DNA of 46,641 nucleotides from Legionellales bacterium (GTDB lineage: Bacteria; Pseudomonadota; Gammaproteobacteria; Eutrophobiales; Eutrophobiaceae). The first letter of the stretch is position 1; each line of letters starts with the position of its first letter. A program made the position numbers and the translations under genes. Of this stretch, positions 16,060-25,136 are shown one piece after another. The stretch lies in the NCBI GenBank assembly GCA_002721165.1, contig PBJS01000009.1:70124-116764 (forward strand). Direction: 5' to 3'. The notes under the pieces are model-generated. The model was not told the DNA's origin, made no database searches, and was given only the letters and a program-made list of their open reading frames with translations.

Positions 16060-16554
16060 ATGAGACATATCATCTCATTGCTTCTTGAGAATGAAGCGGG
16101 AGCCCTTTCACGAGTTTCAGGATTGTTTTCAGCGCGTGCTTTTAATATTGAATCGTTATCTGTTGCGCCAACTGAGGACCCAACAATTTCTCGATTAACG
16201 TTGGTTACTACTGGTTCAGATGCTATTGTTGAGCAAATAACAAAACAATTAAATAAATTGGTTGATGTTATTAAAGTAGTCGATCTCAATGAATATGAGC
16301 ATGTTGAAAAAGAGTTATTACTTGCAAAATTAATTGCGGGGAAAAAAGAAGACCATAATACAATCAAACGCATAGTAGATACTTTTAATGGACGTATAAT
16401 TGATGTGACAAAGAATTTATATACAATAGAAATTACAGATACATGTGAAAAAATAGATGCTTTTATAACCGCATTAGATGATCATTTAATTGTTGAAATT
16501 GTTCGTTCTGGTGTGTCAGCCATATCACTTGGCGATAAAGCAATACAATCTTAA
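16060..16554 (+). CDS. ilvH: Acetolactate synthase small (regulatory) subunit
   Basis: Regulatory partner of the catalytic subunit; binds valine for feedback inhibition and raises activity. The 164-residue protein has the N-terminal ACT domain (RHIISLLLENEAGALSRVSGLFSARAFNIESL) followed by the C-terminal domain with LLLAKLIAGKKEDHNTIKRIV. Length matches E. coli IlvH (163). It follows ilvB by three bases and precedes ilvC by 25, so the three form one operon. Confidence 0.96.
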   Translation: MRHIISLLLENEAGALSRVSGLFSARAFNIESLSVAPTEDPTISRLTLVTTGSDAIVEQITKQLNKLVDVIKVVDLNEYEHVEKELLLAKLIAGKKEDHNTIKRIVDTFNGRIIDVTKNLYTIEITDTCEKIDAFITALDDHLIVEIVRSGVSAISLGDKAIQS

Positions 16555-16579
16555 ACTATATTTTAATGAGAGAAGTTCA

Positions 16580-17596
16580 ATGAATATTTATTATGACAAA
16601 GATGCTGATTTATCAATCATAAAAGGTAAACAAGTAGCCATAATTGGATATGGTTCGCAAGGACATGCGCACGCAAATAATCTTAAAGACTCTGGTGTTA
16701 ATGTATGTGTTGGTTTACGTGACGGGTCATCATCTATCGAAAAAGCCAATTCAGCAGGGTTAGAAGTAAAATCTATTGCAGAGGCTGTTTCTGCCTCTGA
16801 CGTAGTTATGATACTGGCACCTGATGAACATCAATCTGAATTATACAAAAATGAAATAGAGCCAAATATAAAACAAGGCGCAGCACTTGCATTTGCTCAT
16901 GGTTTTAACATTCACTTTAAACAAATCATTCCGCGAGCTGATTTAGATGTGATTATGGTAGCCCCTAAAGGCCCAGGACATTTGGTTCGTGCTACTTACT
17001 CAAGCGGCGGTGGAGTCCCATCCTTAATTGCTATATTTCAGGATTCTTCTGGTCACGCTAAAGAGCTTTCCCTATCTTACGCTTCAGCTAATGGGGGTGG
17101 CCGTGCAGCAATCATTGAAACCACATTTAAAGAGGAAACTGAAACCGATTTATTTGGCGAGCAAACAGTATTATGCGGCGGTATTACATCTCTCATACAG
17201 ACTGGTTTTGAGACCTTAGTAGAAGCAGGATATGCGCCTGAGATGGCATATTTTGAATGTTTACACGAGACAAAATTGATTGTTGATTTAATTTACGAAG
17301 GTGGTATTGCAAATATGCGTTATTCAATTTCAAATACCGCAGAGTATGGTGATTTTACACGCGGACCTCGTGTTATAACTGAAGACACAAAGCGCATTAT
17401 GAAAGAAATTTTAGCAGAGATACAAAGCGGTGAATTTGCACGTGAATTTATTTCAGAATATAAAAATGGTGCTCCTGTAATGGAAGAAAAAAGACGTGTA
17501 AGTCGTGAACACGGAATTGAAATTATTGGTGAAAAGTTGAGATCTATGATGCCGTGGATTGGAGAAAATAAATTAGTTGATGAAAAAAAGAATTAA
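16580..17596 (+). CDS. ilvC: Ketol-acid reductoisomerase (class I)
   Basis: Converts acetolactate to dihydroxyisovalerate using NADPH and Mg2+. The Rossmann loop IGYGSQGHAHANNL (22-35) is followed by VGLRDGSSS, with Arg47 and nearby serines at positions typical of NADPH preference. The helical domain carries FGEQTVLCGG and ECLHETKLIVDLIYEGG, with metal-binding acidic residues. The open frame extends back to 16490, but the ATG at 16580 with GAGAGAAG upstream gives MNIYYDKDADLS and the standard 338 residues of the short class. Confidence 0.97.
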   Translation: MNIYYDKDADLSIIKGKQVAIIGYGSQGHAHANNLKDSGVNVCVGLRDGSSSIEKANSAGLEVKSIAEAVSASDVVMILAPDEHQSELYKNEIEPNIKQGAALAFAHGFNIHFKQIIPRADLDVIMVAPKGPGHLVRATYSSGGGVPSLIAIFQDSSGHAKELSLSYASANGGGRAAIIETTFKEETETDLFGEQTVLCGGITSLIQTGFETLVEAGYAPEMAYFECLHETKLIVDLIYEGGIANMRYSISNTAEYGDFTRGPRVITEDTKRIMKEILAEIQSGEFAREFISEYKNGAPVMEEKRRVSREHGIEIIGEKLRSMMPWIGENKLVDEKKN

Positions 17597-17656
17597 CAAA
17601 GCACTATAGATCCATATTCAATTTACTAAAAATTATTTTTTTGAGTTTAGAGTTAA

Positions 17657-18316
17657 ATGCCTAGCAATCATTATCCTTTTATAGCAAGAGAGTCTTGGCT
17701 AACAATAATAATAATTTTTGCAATTGTTCTTTTTATAAAACTTTTCTTTGCTGGGCCGCTTTTTTTATTATCTTTACTTGTCTTATTAATTATTATTTAT
17801 CTTTTTCGGGATCCTCATCGTGAAATTCCATCACAACCATTGGCTATAGTTAGTCCAGTATATGGCGTTGTTTCAAAAGTTGGCGAAGCGAAAGAAATTC
17901 GTTTGAATGTAAATACGATACGTGTACGAATTGTAATGCGTATAAATGATATCTACTCATTACGAAGTCCAATTGAAGGAAAAGTTGTTGAGCAATGGTA
18001 TGAGCCGTCGTTTAAAAACCAACTATACCAGCATCTAGATTTTCATGTTCAGTCCGATGAAGGCGATGACGTTATCACCGCAATAAGGTTCAGAAACTTC
18101 ATGCGCAGGTCGCATATTTATTTGAATTCTGGAGAAAGAGTTGGCCAAGGGCAACGTTGCGGATATATATCTTTTGGTGCCGTTGTCGATCTTTTTATAC
18201 CGATTGAATCTAAAATTCTTGTAGAAGTTGGCCAACATGTGGATTCAGGCAGTACAGTATTAGCAGAATTGATACATTCTGAACCCCTGAGCTCAGTTAA
18301 AGACCACTCAGAATAA
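17657..18316 (+). CDS. Degenerate phosphatidylserine decarboxylase-like protein
   Basis: Related by length (219 residues), two N-terminal membrane segments (about 13-49) and overall pattern to the short (PSD-A) type of phosphatidylserine decarboxylase: FRDPHREIP, SPxxGVV, SPIEGKVVEQWYEP and RCGYISFGxVVDLFIP. Active enzymes cleave themselves at a Gly-Ser pair to make a pyruvoyl cofactor. Here that position is Gly174-Ala175 (GGT GCC). The SPxDG aspartate is Tyr69, and the usual His of the DVHxNRxP segment is Tyr100. All three self-processing residues are therefore missing while the frame is intact. It sits between ilvC and pssA, the usual place of psd. Probably not a decarboxylase; its actual role is unknown. 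Confidence 0.78.
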   Translation: MPSNHYPFIARESWLTIIIIFAIVLFIKLFFAGPLFLLSLLVLLIIIYLFRDPHREIPSQPLAIVSPVYGVVSKVGEAKEIRLNVNTIRVRIVMRINDIYSLRSPIEGKVVEQWYEPSFKNQLYQHLDFHVQSDEGDDVITAIRFRNFMRRSHIYLNSGERVGQGQRCGYISFGAVVDLFIPIESKILVEVGQHVDSGSTVLAELIHSEPLSSVKDHSE

Positions 18317-18386
18317 TTAACTTTTTCTTTTTCTTTGTTTAAGTTGATAACTTTCAAGGGTAAACTTCCTTATCTAACCTTTAAAA

Positions 18387-19136
18387 ATGGTGCTAATGAC
18401 AGAGATGAAATCAAGACGAGGAATTTATTTGTTACCTAACTTGCTTACGACGGGGGCATTATTTTCTGGTTTTTATTCTATCGTCGCAGCAATGAATCAG
18501 CATTTTGGTTCTGCTGCAATTGCAATTTTTGTTGCAATGATACTTGATGGAATGGATGGTCGAATTGCTCGGTTAACGAATACTCAGAGTGCGTTTGGAA
18601 TGCAATATGATAGCTTGTCGGATATGGTTTCATTTGGTTTAGCGCCATCTCTGGTCGTATACCAATGGGCATTATTTGGTATGGGAAAATTAGGTTGGCT
18701 GGCAGCTTTTGTTTATACAGCCTGCGCATCATTAAGGTTGGCAAGATTTAATACTCAGGCGACGAGCATTGATAAGCGTTATTTTCAGGGTTTACCAAGC
18801 CCGGGTGCAGCGGCAGTATTAGCGGGGCTGGTATGGTTTGGTAGCAGTTATGGATTAATTGATGGCACAACCATTGGGGCTATGTGTTTTTTAGTAACAG
18901 TTATTATAGGTTTATTGATGGTTAGCAATATTAGATATCACAGCTTTAAAGAGTTTGATCTCAAAAATCGTATTCCGTTTGTGACTTTCCTTATAATAGT
19001 CCCGGTGTTTGTTTTAATTGCTATAGAACCAGCACTGATTTTGTTTTTTTTAGCAATAATTTACGCAATTTCTGGACCAATTTATACATTAATATTATTA
19101 CGACGCCATAGAGTGGCAAGAAAAGATGCAAGATAA
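18387..19136 (+). CDS. pssA: CDP-diacylglycerol--serine O-phosphatidyltransferase
   Basis: Membrane enzyme making phosphatidylserine from CDP-diacylglycerol and serine, the precursor of phosphatidylethanolamine. The CDP-alcohol phosphotransferase motif DG-x2-AR-x8-G-x3-D-x3-D is complete, from Asp57 to Asp79 (DGRIAR, then G71, D75, D79). Around eight membrane helices are visible in 249 residues. Start is uncertain among three in-frame ATGs (18387, 18396, 18405) because no clear ribosome binding site precedes the first. Its end overlaps the leuA start by 11 bases, so translation is likely coupled. Confidence 0.95.
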   Translation: MVLMTEMKSRRGIYLLPNLLTTGALFSGFYSIVAAMNQHFGSAAIAIFVAMILDGMDGRIARLTNTQSAFGMQYDSLSDMVSFGLAPSLVVYQWALFGMGKLGWLAAFVYTACASLRLARFNTQATSIDKRYFQGLPSPGAAAVLAGLVWFGSSYGLIDGTTIGAMCFLVTVIIGLLMVSNIRYHSFKEFDLKNRIPFVTFLIIVPVFVLIAIEPALILFFLAIIYAISGPIYTLILLRRHRVARKDAR

Positions 19137-20664
19137 ACTAATTATTTTTGATACAACTTTACGTGATGGGGAACAAAGCCCTGGAGCGTCAATGACCAAA
19201 GATGAAAAACTTCGTATAGCAAAGGCATTGGAAAGAATGCATGTTGATATTATTGAGGCGGGTTTTCCAATTGCAAGCCCTGGTGATTTTGAAGCTGTAA
19301 AGGCTGTATCTCAACTAATTACACAGAGCACTGTCTGTGGTTTGGCGAGAGCTTTAAATAAAGATATAGATTGTGCTGCTGATGCACTAAAGCCAGCAAA
19401 GTCTTCTCGCATACACACTTTTATAGCAACATCACCGATTCACATGCGCGAAAAACTACGCATGCAACCAGAACAAGTTGTTGAAAATGCAGTTAAGGCT
19501 GTTAAACGAGCAGGAAAGTATACAGATGATATAGAATTTTCCCCTGAAGATGCTGGACGCTCTGAATTTGACTTCCTATGCCAAGTGATTGAGGCAGTAA
19601 TTAATGCTGGTGCAACAACGATCAATATCCCAGATACAGTCGGATATAACTTACCGCAATACTTTGGAGAGTTAATAGGAAAGCTAATAGAGAACGTGCC
19701 AAATTCTGACAAAGCTACATTTTCAGTACACTGTCATAACGATCTAGGACTCGCTGTAGGTAACTCATTGGCAGCTGTTATAAATGGTGCAAGGCAAGTT
19801 GAATGTACAATAAATGGGCTAGGGGAGCGCGCTGGCAATGCGGCTTTGGAAGAAATAGTAATGTCAGTAAGAACACGAAGGGATGTATTTACATGTGATA
19901 CTAATATCGATACAAGTCAGATTGTTAATTGTTCAAGACTTGTCTCAACAATAACGGGTTTTCCTGTTCAACCAAATAAGGCTATAGTCGGTGCTAATGC
20001 ATTTGCACATGAATCGGGTATTCATCAAGATGGAGTTTTAAAAAGTCGTGAAACTTATGAAATCATGCGTGCCGAGGATGTTGGCTGGAATACCAATAGA
20101 ATGGTTTTAGGTAAACACTCCGGACGTAATGCTTTTCGTACTCGTTTAGAGGAATTAGGAATCACTTTTACAGAAGAAGAAGAATTAAACGCAGTTTTTT
20201 CTCAATTTAAAGAATTAGCCGACAAAAAACATGAAGTTTATGATGACGACCTACAAGCCTTGGTAAGCGATACAATCCAAGGTAGTGCTGATGAAAGAAT
20301 AAAGCTTGTGTCACTTAAGGTGGGGACAGAGACTGGTGTAAAGCCTAAAGCACTCGTTACATTATCAATCGACGGTGAAGAAAAATGCGCCAATGCCGAA
20401 GGCGGCGGCCCTGTTGATGCAACATATAAGGCTATTGAAAACATGGTTGAGAGTGGTTGTAATCTACAATTATATTCGGTTAATAACATAACTGATGGTA
20501 CAGATTCTCAAGGTGAGGTAACAGTTCGTATTGACAAGGGTGGCCGAATAGTTAATGGACTTGGTGCTGATACCGATATTGTTATCGCATCTGCTAAAGC
20601 TTATATCAATGCGCTTAATAAAGCATTAGATCATCGGGAGCGGGCACATCCACAGCAAGTCTAA
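19126..20664 (+). CDS. leuA: 2-isopropylmalate synthase
   Basis: First committed step of leucine synthesis: condenses acetyl-CoA with 2-oxoisovalerate. The TIM-barrel domain starts FDTTLRDGEQSPGASM, with Arg13-Asp14 as catalytic residues, and carries the metal-binding HCHNDLGLAVGNSLA and the GLGERAGNAALEE motif. The C-terminal LeuA dimerisation/regulatory domain (about 385-500) with GGGPVDATYKAIE provides leucine feedback. At 512 residues it is near E. coli LeuA (523). Grouping with ilvBHC makes sense because its substrate comes from that pathway; leuBCD are not in the window. Confidence 0.97.
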   Translation: MQDKLIIFDTTLRDGEQSPGASMTKDEKLRIAKALERMHVDIIEAGFPIASPGDFEAVKAVSQLITQSTVCGLARALNKDIDCAADALKPAKSSRIHTFIATSPIHMREKLRMQPEQVVENAVKAVKRAGKYTDDIEFSPEDAGRSEFDFLCQVIEAVINAGATTINIPDTVGYNLPQYFGELIGKLIENVPNSDKATFSVHCHNDLGLAVGNSLAAVINGARQVECTINGLGERAGNAALEEIVMSVRTRRDVFTCDTNIDTSQIVNCSRLVSTITGFPVQPNKAIVGANAFAHESGIHQDGVLKSRETYEIMRAEDVGWNTNRMVLGKHSGRNAFRTRLEELGITFTEEEELNAVFSQFKELADKKHEVYDDDLQALVSDTIQGSADERIKLVSLKVGTETGVKPKALVTLSIDGEEKCANAEGGGPVDATYKAIENMVESGCNLQLYSVNNITDGTDSQGEVTVRIDKGGRIVNGLGADTDIVIASAKAYINALNKALDHRERAHPQQV

Positions 20665-20671
20665 AGTTTAT

Positions 20672-21373
20672 ATGAATAGTACTTATCAACAAAAATATTT
20701 AAAAGAGATTGGTATTACAGTATGGTCGGAAAAAAAACTAAGAAGTATTAAAAATATTGAAGCCGATACTCAAAATTTTTCTTTAGCGAATAAATTATTA
20801 GATGAAGAATTAGGCCAAGAATTGGGCCATCTTGCCAGTGAGGTTGAATCATGCAAACAGTGCGAATTATATAAATCAAGAACAAAAACCGTTTTTGGTG
20901 TTGGCAACAAGAATGCAGATTGGTTAATTATTGGTGAAGCACCGGGGGCAGAGGAGGATCTCAAAGGAGAGCCTTTTGTTGGACGCGCAGGAAAATTATT
21001 AAATGCAATGTTTCTTTCTATGGGGTTACAAAGAAAAGAAGTGTTTATTGCTAATATATTAAAGTGCAGGCCGCCAAAAAATCGTGATCCAAAATTAGAA
21101 GAAGTAGAGACTTGTGAGAAATATTTAAAGCAACAGATCGAATTAATTCAGCCCAAAATTATTTTGGCACTTGGGAGAATTGCAGCTCAAAATTTATTAA
21201 AAACAGATACGCCTATTGGTAAAATGCGTGGGAATTCTTATCTTTATCCAAACAGCAATCTACCTGTGGTTGTTACTTACCATCCGGCATATTTACTTCG
21301 TTCGCCCACTGAAAAACGCAAAGTATGGGAAGACCTGAAATTAGCTAAGAATATATTTAGAGAGTCAGCATGA
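20672..21373 (+). CDS. Family 4 uracil-DNA glycosylase (4Fe-4S)
   Basis: Removes uracil from DNA. The active-site motif GEAPG (89-92 region) and the C-terminal YHPAYLLRSP are typical of family 4. Four cysteines at 61, 64, 132 and 148 (CKQC, LKCRPP, ETCEKY) fit the iron-sulfur cluster ligands. Length is 233 residues including an N-terminal region of about 50 residues before the domain, seen in other proteobacterial members. It overlaps rimI by four bases (ATGA), a pairing often found in gammaproteobacteria. Confidence 0.93.
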   Translation: MNSTYQQKYLKEIGITVWSEKKLRSIKNIEADTQNFSLANKLLDEELGQELGHLASEVESCKQCELYKSRTKTVFGVGNKNADWLIIGEAPGAEEDLKGEPFVGRAGKLLNAMFLSMGLQRKEVFIANILKCRPPKNRDPKLEEVETCEKYLKQQIELIQPKIILALGRIAAQNLLKTDTPIGKMRGNSYLYPNSNLPVVVTYHPAYLLRSPTEKRKVWEDLKLAKNIFRESA

Positions 21374-21849
21374 GTGCAGTTATCAAAACAAGTGATATAT
21401 ATATCAGACCGATGGTAGAACAGGATGTCACTTCTATTATTAGCATCGAGAAGAATGCATATGATTTTCCATGGGGCCAAACAATTTTTCAAGATTGTTT
21501 GCGTTCAGGTTATAGTTCTTGGGTTATTGAAAATAATCAAACTTTAATCGGCTATGGTGTTATGTTAATTACATCGGACGAATCACACATTTTAAATCTA
21601 TGCGTTCATCCTGATTATCAATCAATGGGAATTGGTAAGCAATTGTTAGAACATTTTCTAGGTTTAGCTGAAAGACATAATATACAAAGGGTTTTTTTAG
21701 AAGTTAGACCAACAAATTTCAAAGCCATTAGCCTTTATACAGGTATGGGTTTTAATGAGATAGGTAAACGCCGTGATTATTATCCAACAAAAATTGGGCG
21801 AGAAGACGCACTGATTTTAGCTAAAACGTTATTGAAAGAAGATTTATAA
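21370..21849 (+). CDS. rimI: RimI, ribosomal protein S18 alanine N-acetyltransferase
   Basis: GNAT-fold acetyltransferase of 159 residues. Residues 8-150 form the fold, with the acetyl-CoA loop NLCVHPDYQSMGIGKQLLEH, then FLEVRPTNFKAISLYTGMGFNEIGKRRDYYP, closely matching RimI. RimI acetylates the N-terminal alanine of ribosomal protein S18. Start overlaps the glycosylase stop (ATGA) and its stop overlaps the cysM start (TAATG), so all three are translationally coupled. Confidence 0.9.
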   Translation: MSAVIKTSDIYIRPMVEQDVTSIISIEKNAYDFPWGQTIFQDCLRSGYSSWVIENNQTLIGYGVMLITSDESHILNLCVHPDYQSMGIGKQLLEHFLGLAERHNIQRVFLEVRPTNFKAISLYTGMGFNEIGKRRDYYPTKIGREDALILAKTLLKEDL

Positions 21850-22778
21850 TGACCACAAAAGACAATGTAAAAATTAGCAAAGGCTTACCAGATTTTCCGA
21901 CAATCGAATCTTTTGTAGGCAATACACCTTTGGTAAAACTTCAACGTTTGCCGGGAAATTCTACTAATATTATTTTGGGTAAACTTGAAGGCAATAATCC
22001 CGCTGGTTCAGTGAAGGATAGACCAGCACTGAGCATGATCAAGCACGCAGAAATGCGTGGAGAAATTAAACCCGGCGATACATTAATTGAGGCAACTAGC
22101 GGTAACACAGGTATTGCTCTGGCTATGGCAGCAGCAATTCGTGGCTATCGCATAATACTAATAATGCCTGAAAATATGAGTGTTGAACGACGTGCGGTAA
22201 TGAAAGCTTTTGGCGCTGAAATTGTATTGACTTCCGATGAGGGGAGTATGGAAGAGGCTATTGATGTTTCCCGTGAAATGGAGGCGCAAGGTAAAGGTAG
22301 AATATTAGATCAATTTGCTAACCCAGATAATCCTCGTTCACATTACGAGGGAACAGGCCCTGAATTATGGAGAGATACCAATGGAAAGATTACACACTTT
22401 GTAAGTGCAATGGGTACAACGGGGACAATAATGGGGACATCACGTTTTTTAAAAGAGATGAACCCAAATATTCAAATTATCGGTGTACAGCCTGAAGATG
22501 GTGCGCGAATCCCAGGTATTAGGCGTTGGCCTAAAGAGTATATGCCAAAAATTTTCGAATCTACAAGAGTTGATCGAATTATTGACGTTACACAATCTCT
22601 TGCGGAGGAAACAACTCTTGCTCTTGGCAAAATGGAAGGTATATTTGCCGGCATATCGTCCGGAGGTTCTGTGGCTGCTGCACTTCAGATATCTAGTGAA
22701 ATTGAAAATGCTGTTATAGTTTCAATTATTTGTGATCGGGGCGATCGTTATCTGTCAACGAATGTTTTTCCAGAATGA
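21849..22778 (+). CDS. cysM: Cysteine synthase B
   Basis: PLP enzyme forming cysteine from O-acetylserine and sulfide or thiosulfate. The cofactor lysine is Lys56 in NPAGSVKDRPA. ATSGNTGIALAMA binds the substrate carboxylate, and MGTTGTIMGTSRFL binds the PLP phosphate. GTGPELWRDT and IRRWPKEYMP favour CysM over CysK. It has 309 residues, near the E. coli protein (303). Confidence 0.95.
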   Translation: MTTKDNVKISKGLPDFPTIESFVGNTPLVKLQRLPGNSTNIILGKLEGNNPAGSVKDRPALSMIKHAEMRGEIKPGDTLIEATSGNTGIALAMAAAIRGYRIILIMPENMSVERRAVMKAFGAEIVLTSDEGSMEEAIDVSREMEAQGKGRILDQFANPDNPRSHYEGTGPELWRDTNGKITHFVSAMGTTGTIMGTSRFLKEMNPNIQIIGVQPEDGARIPGIRRWPKEYMPKIFESTRVDRIIDVTQSLAEETTLALGKMEGIFAGISSGGSVAAALQISSEIENAVIVSIICDRGDRYLSTNVFPE

Positions 22779-22803
22779 TCCCATTAAAATATAGTACTCT
22801 AGA

Positions 22804-23583
22804 ATGAATATACTCGTTTTTGATATTGAGACAATTCCGGATATTGACTCAGGTAAAAAGATTTTTAATCTAGACGATCTTAGTGAGGAAAATGTTGTAC
22901 AAGTAATGCAAAATCATCGTTACCAACAAAGCGATGGCAAAACAGAATTTTTACAACTTTACCTACATAAGATCGTATCAATATCTGTTATTTTAAAAAC
23001 AAGTGATAAAATAAATGTATGGTCACTAGGAAATAAAAGTTCGTCTGAAGCAGAATTACTTGAACATTTTTATGAGGGAATAGAACGATACACCCCCACA
23101 CTTGTATCTTGGAATGGAAGTGGTTTTGATTTACCCGTCATGCATTATCGATCGCTTATACACGGCGTTGTTTCTCAACGCTACTGGGAAAGTGGTGACG
23201 GTGATCAATCTTTTCGTTGGAACAATTATTTATCTCGTTTCCATAGTAGGCATACAGATCTAATGGATGTTTTGTCAGGATATATCCCTACTGCTAAAGC
23301 ACCACTAGATAAAATCGCTACTATTTTAGGCTTCCCAGGAAAAATGGATATGAGTGGTGGAAAAGTTTGGGAAAAATATAGAGCTGGTGATATAGAGTCT
23401 ATTCGTAACTATTGTGAGACTGATGTACTTAATACATATTTAATTTATATGAGGTATCAATTAATACGAGGAAAATTAACGAATGATTCATATATTGAAG
23501 AATGTAATCAAGTACGTGAAATGCTAAAAAATAAAAAAAAATCGCATCTAGAAGAATTTCTTAAAGCCTGGCAAGATAGTTAA
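22804..23583 (+). CDS. Predicted 3'-5' exonuclease of the PolB-exonuclease-like family
   Basis: RNase H-fold nuclease domain related to the proofreading domain of family B DNA polymerases, without a polymerase. Exo I is VFDIETIPD (4-12) with Asp6 and Glu8; Exo II is SWNGSGFDLPVMHYRSL; Exo III is NYCETDVLNTYLIY. 259 residues. The substrate and role of this family are not established as far as I know. It follows cysM by 25 bases, a neighbourhood also seen in other gammaproteobacteria, which suggests a housekeeping repair or RNA role. Confidence 0.87.
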   Translation: MNILVFDIETIPDIDSGKKIFNLDDLSEENVVQVMQNHRYQQSDGKTEFLQLYLHKIVSISVILKTSDKINVWSLGNKSSSEAELLEHFYEGIERYTPTLVSWNGSGFDLPVMHYRSLIHGVVSQRYWESGDGDQSFRWNNYLSRFHSRHTDLMDVLSGYIPTAKAPLDKIATILGFPGKMDMSGGKVWEKYRAGDIESIRNYCETDVLNTYLIYMRYQLIRGKLTNDSYIEECNQVREMLKNKKKSHLEEFLKAWQDS

Positions 23584-23617
23584 AATATATTTATATTATT
23601 ACTGTTTTCTATAATAA

Positions 23618-25129
23618 ATGAGAACGGAAAAAAAAATATCACAAACTAAATATTTATTAATATTATATGTTATATTTTTTCAATTTTTCATTAGTAGTTG
23701 TAAGGATTCAAACAGAGAAACTATCGCAGTCGGTTTAAGTACTAGCCCAATAACTTTAGATCCACGTTATGCAACTGATGCAATTTCATATCGTATAACT
23801 AGATTACTTTATGAAAGCCTTGTAGATTTTGATGAAGAATTTCGTGTTAAACCTCAATTAGCAGATTGGCAAAAAATCTCACCAACTCATTACAGGTTTA
23901 GTTTAAGAAAAAACTTGAAAGAATTTCATAATGGTTCTCCACTAACATCTGAGGATGTTAGAGCAACATATCAATCAGTATTAAATCCAGAAGAGATCTC
24001 ACCACATAAAGGATCAATTGACATGATCAAATCAATCCATGCTGTGGACCCTAATACTATTGATTTCAAATTATTTTATGCTGATCCTCTTTTTCCCGGG
24101 CGTTTAGTAATAGGTATTTTGCCTAAGGAGTTAATTTCCAAAAAACATAATTTTTCCCGGCAACCTATTGGTAATGGCCCAATGAAAATTATAAGCTTCA
24201 AAAATGATAAGCATCTAAAATTGAAACGCCTCGATGACAATAAAATAATAGAATTTATAACATTAAAAGATCCTATAGTGAGAGTTTTGAAGTTACTGAG
24301 AGGCGAAATTGATTTAATTCGAGGTAATCTACCACCTGAGATTGTATCCTGGTTAGCAGAAAAAGATTCCATAAAGGTAAAGAAAAAAAAGGGAAGTACT
24401 TTTACATATCTTGGTTTTAATATGGAAGATCCGCTAACCGGTAATTATTATATTAGAAGCGCGATTGCGCACGCTATAGATAGAAAATCAATCATACGGC
24501 ATGTAATGGGAAAATCAGCAAGACAGGCTGAAGCATTGTTACCCCCAGAACATTGGGCTGGCAACTCTGATTTAGTGAGTTTGGATTATAATCCTGATAA
24601 ATCTAGGAGGTTACTAGCACAGGCCGGTTATAACGATTCATCTCCGCTTAGAATAATCTACAAAATATCAAATGACCCTTTTCGACTGCGCTTAGCAACA
24701 ATTATTCAAAGCCAATTAAAGTCTGTTGGAATTGAAGTAGAAATACGTAGTTATGACTGGGGAACTTTTTATGGTGATATTAAAGAAGGACGTTTTCAAA
24801 TGTATAGTCTCTCATGGGTCGGACTGAAAATTCCTGACATTTTTTATTACATATTCCATAGTAAATCCATTCCACCCCATGGGGCTAATCGAGGTAGACT
24901 TAATGACTATAATGTTGATTTAATTCTTGAATTAGCTAAATTTGAGGCGTCATTGGATAAACAAGCCCTTTATTATAAGGATTTACAAAAATATTTATTA
25001 GATATATTGCCTTATATACCTTTGTGGTATGAAGATAATATATTGGTGTCTAAATCTGATATAAAAGGTTATAAACTAAATACCGATGGTAATTTTGATT
25101 CACTTAGATACGTAACAAAAAATAATTAA
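23618..25129 (+). CDS. Peptide ABC transporter substrate-binding lipoprotein (SBP_bac_5)
   Basis: Extracytoplasmic binding protein of the oligopeptide/dipeptide family (OppA/DppA/MppA type). The signal is hydrophobic from about 11 to 25, followed by lipobox ISSC with Cys28 as the lipid site. The mature part opens with AVGLSTSPITLDPRYATDAIS, followed by RLLYESLVDFD and FSLRKNLKEFHNGSPLTSEDV, all typical of family 5. 503 residues. The ligand cannot be read directly, but the gene is followed at once by a YkuD-family enzyme, two permeases and nagZ, pointing to murein peptides. Confidence 0.9.
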   Translation: MRTEKKISQTKYLLILYVIFFQFFISSCKDSNRETIAVGLSTSPITLDPRYATDAISYRITRLLYESLVDFDEEFRVKPQLADWQKISPTHYRFSLRKNLKEFHNGSPLTSEDVRATYQSVLNPEEISPHKGSIDMIKSIHAVDPNTIDFKLFYADPLFPGRLVIGILPKELISKKHNFSRQPIGNGPMKIISFKNDKHLKLKRLDDNKIIEFITLKDPIVRVLKLLRGEIDLIRGNLPPEIVSWLAEKDSIKVKKKKGSTFTYLGFNMEDPLTGNYYIRSAIAHAIDRKSIIRHVMGKSARQAEALLPPEHWAGNSDLVSLDYNPDKSRRLLAQAGYNDSSPLRIIYKISNDPFRLRLATIIQSQLKSVGIEVEIRSYDWGTFYGDIKEGRFQMYSLSWVGLKIPDIFYYIFHSKSIPPHGANRGRLNDYNVDLILELAKFEASLDKQALYYKDLQKYLLDILPYIPLWYEDNILVSKSDIKGYKLNTDGNFDSLRYVTKNN

Positions 25130-25136
25130 TATATTT

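Noticed and set aside
16053..16373. 106-codon frame opposite ilvH
   Set aside because: Antisense shadow of ilvH with biased composition (rich in Ser, Asn, Thr) and no recognisable domain.
17657..18316. Sequencing error as the cause of the missing Psd active site
   Set aside because: Three separate codons far apart would need to be wrong while the frame and all other motifs stay intact; substitution by real divergence is more likely.
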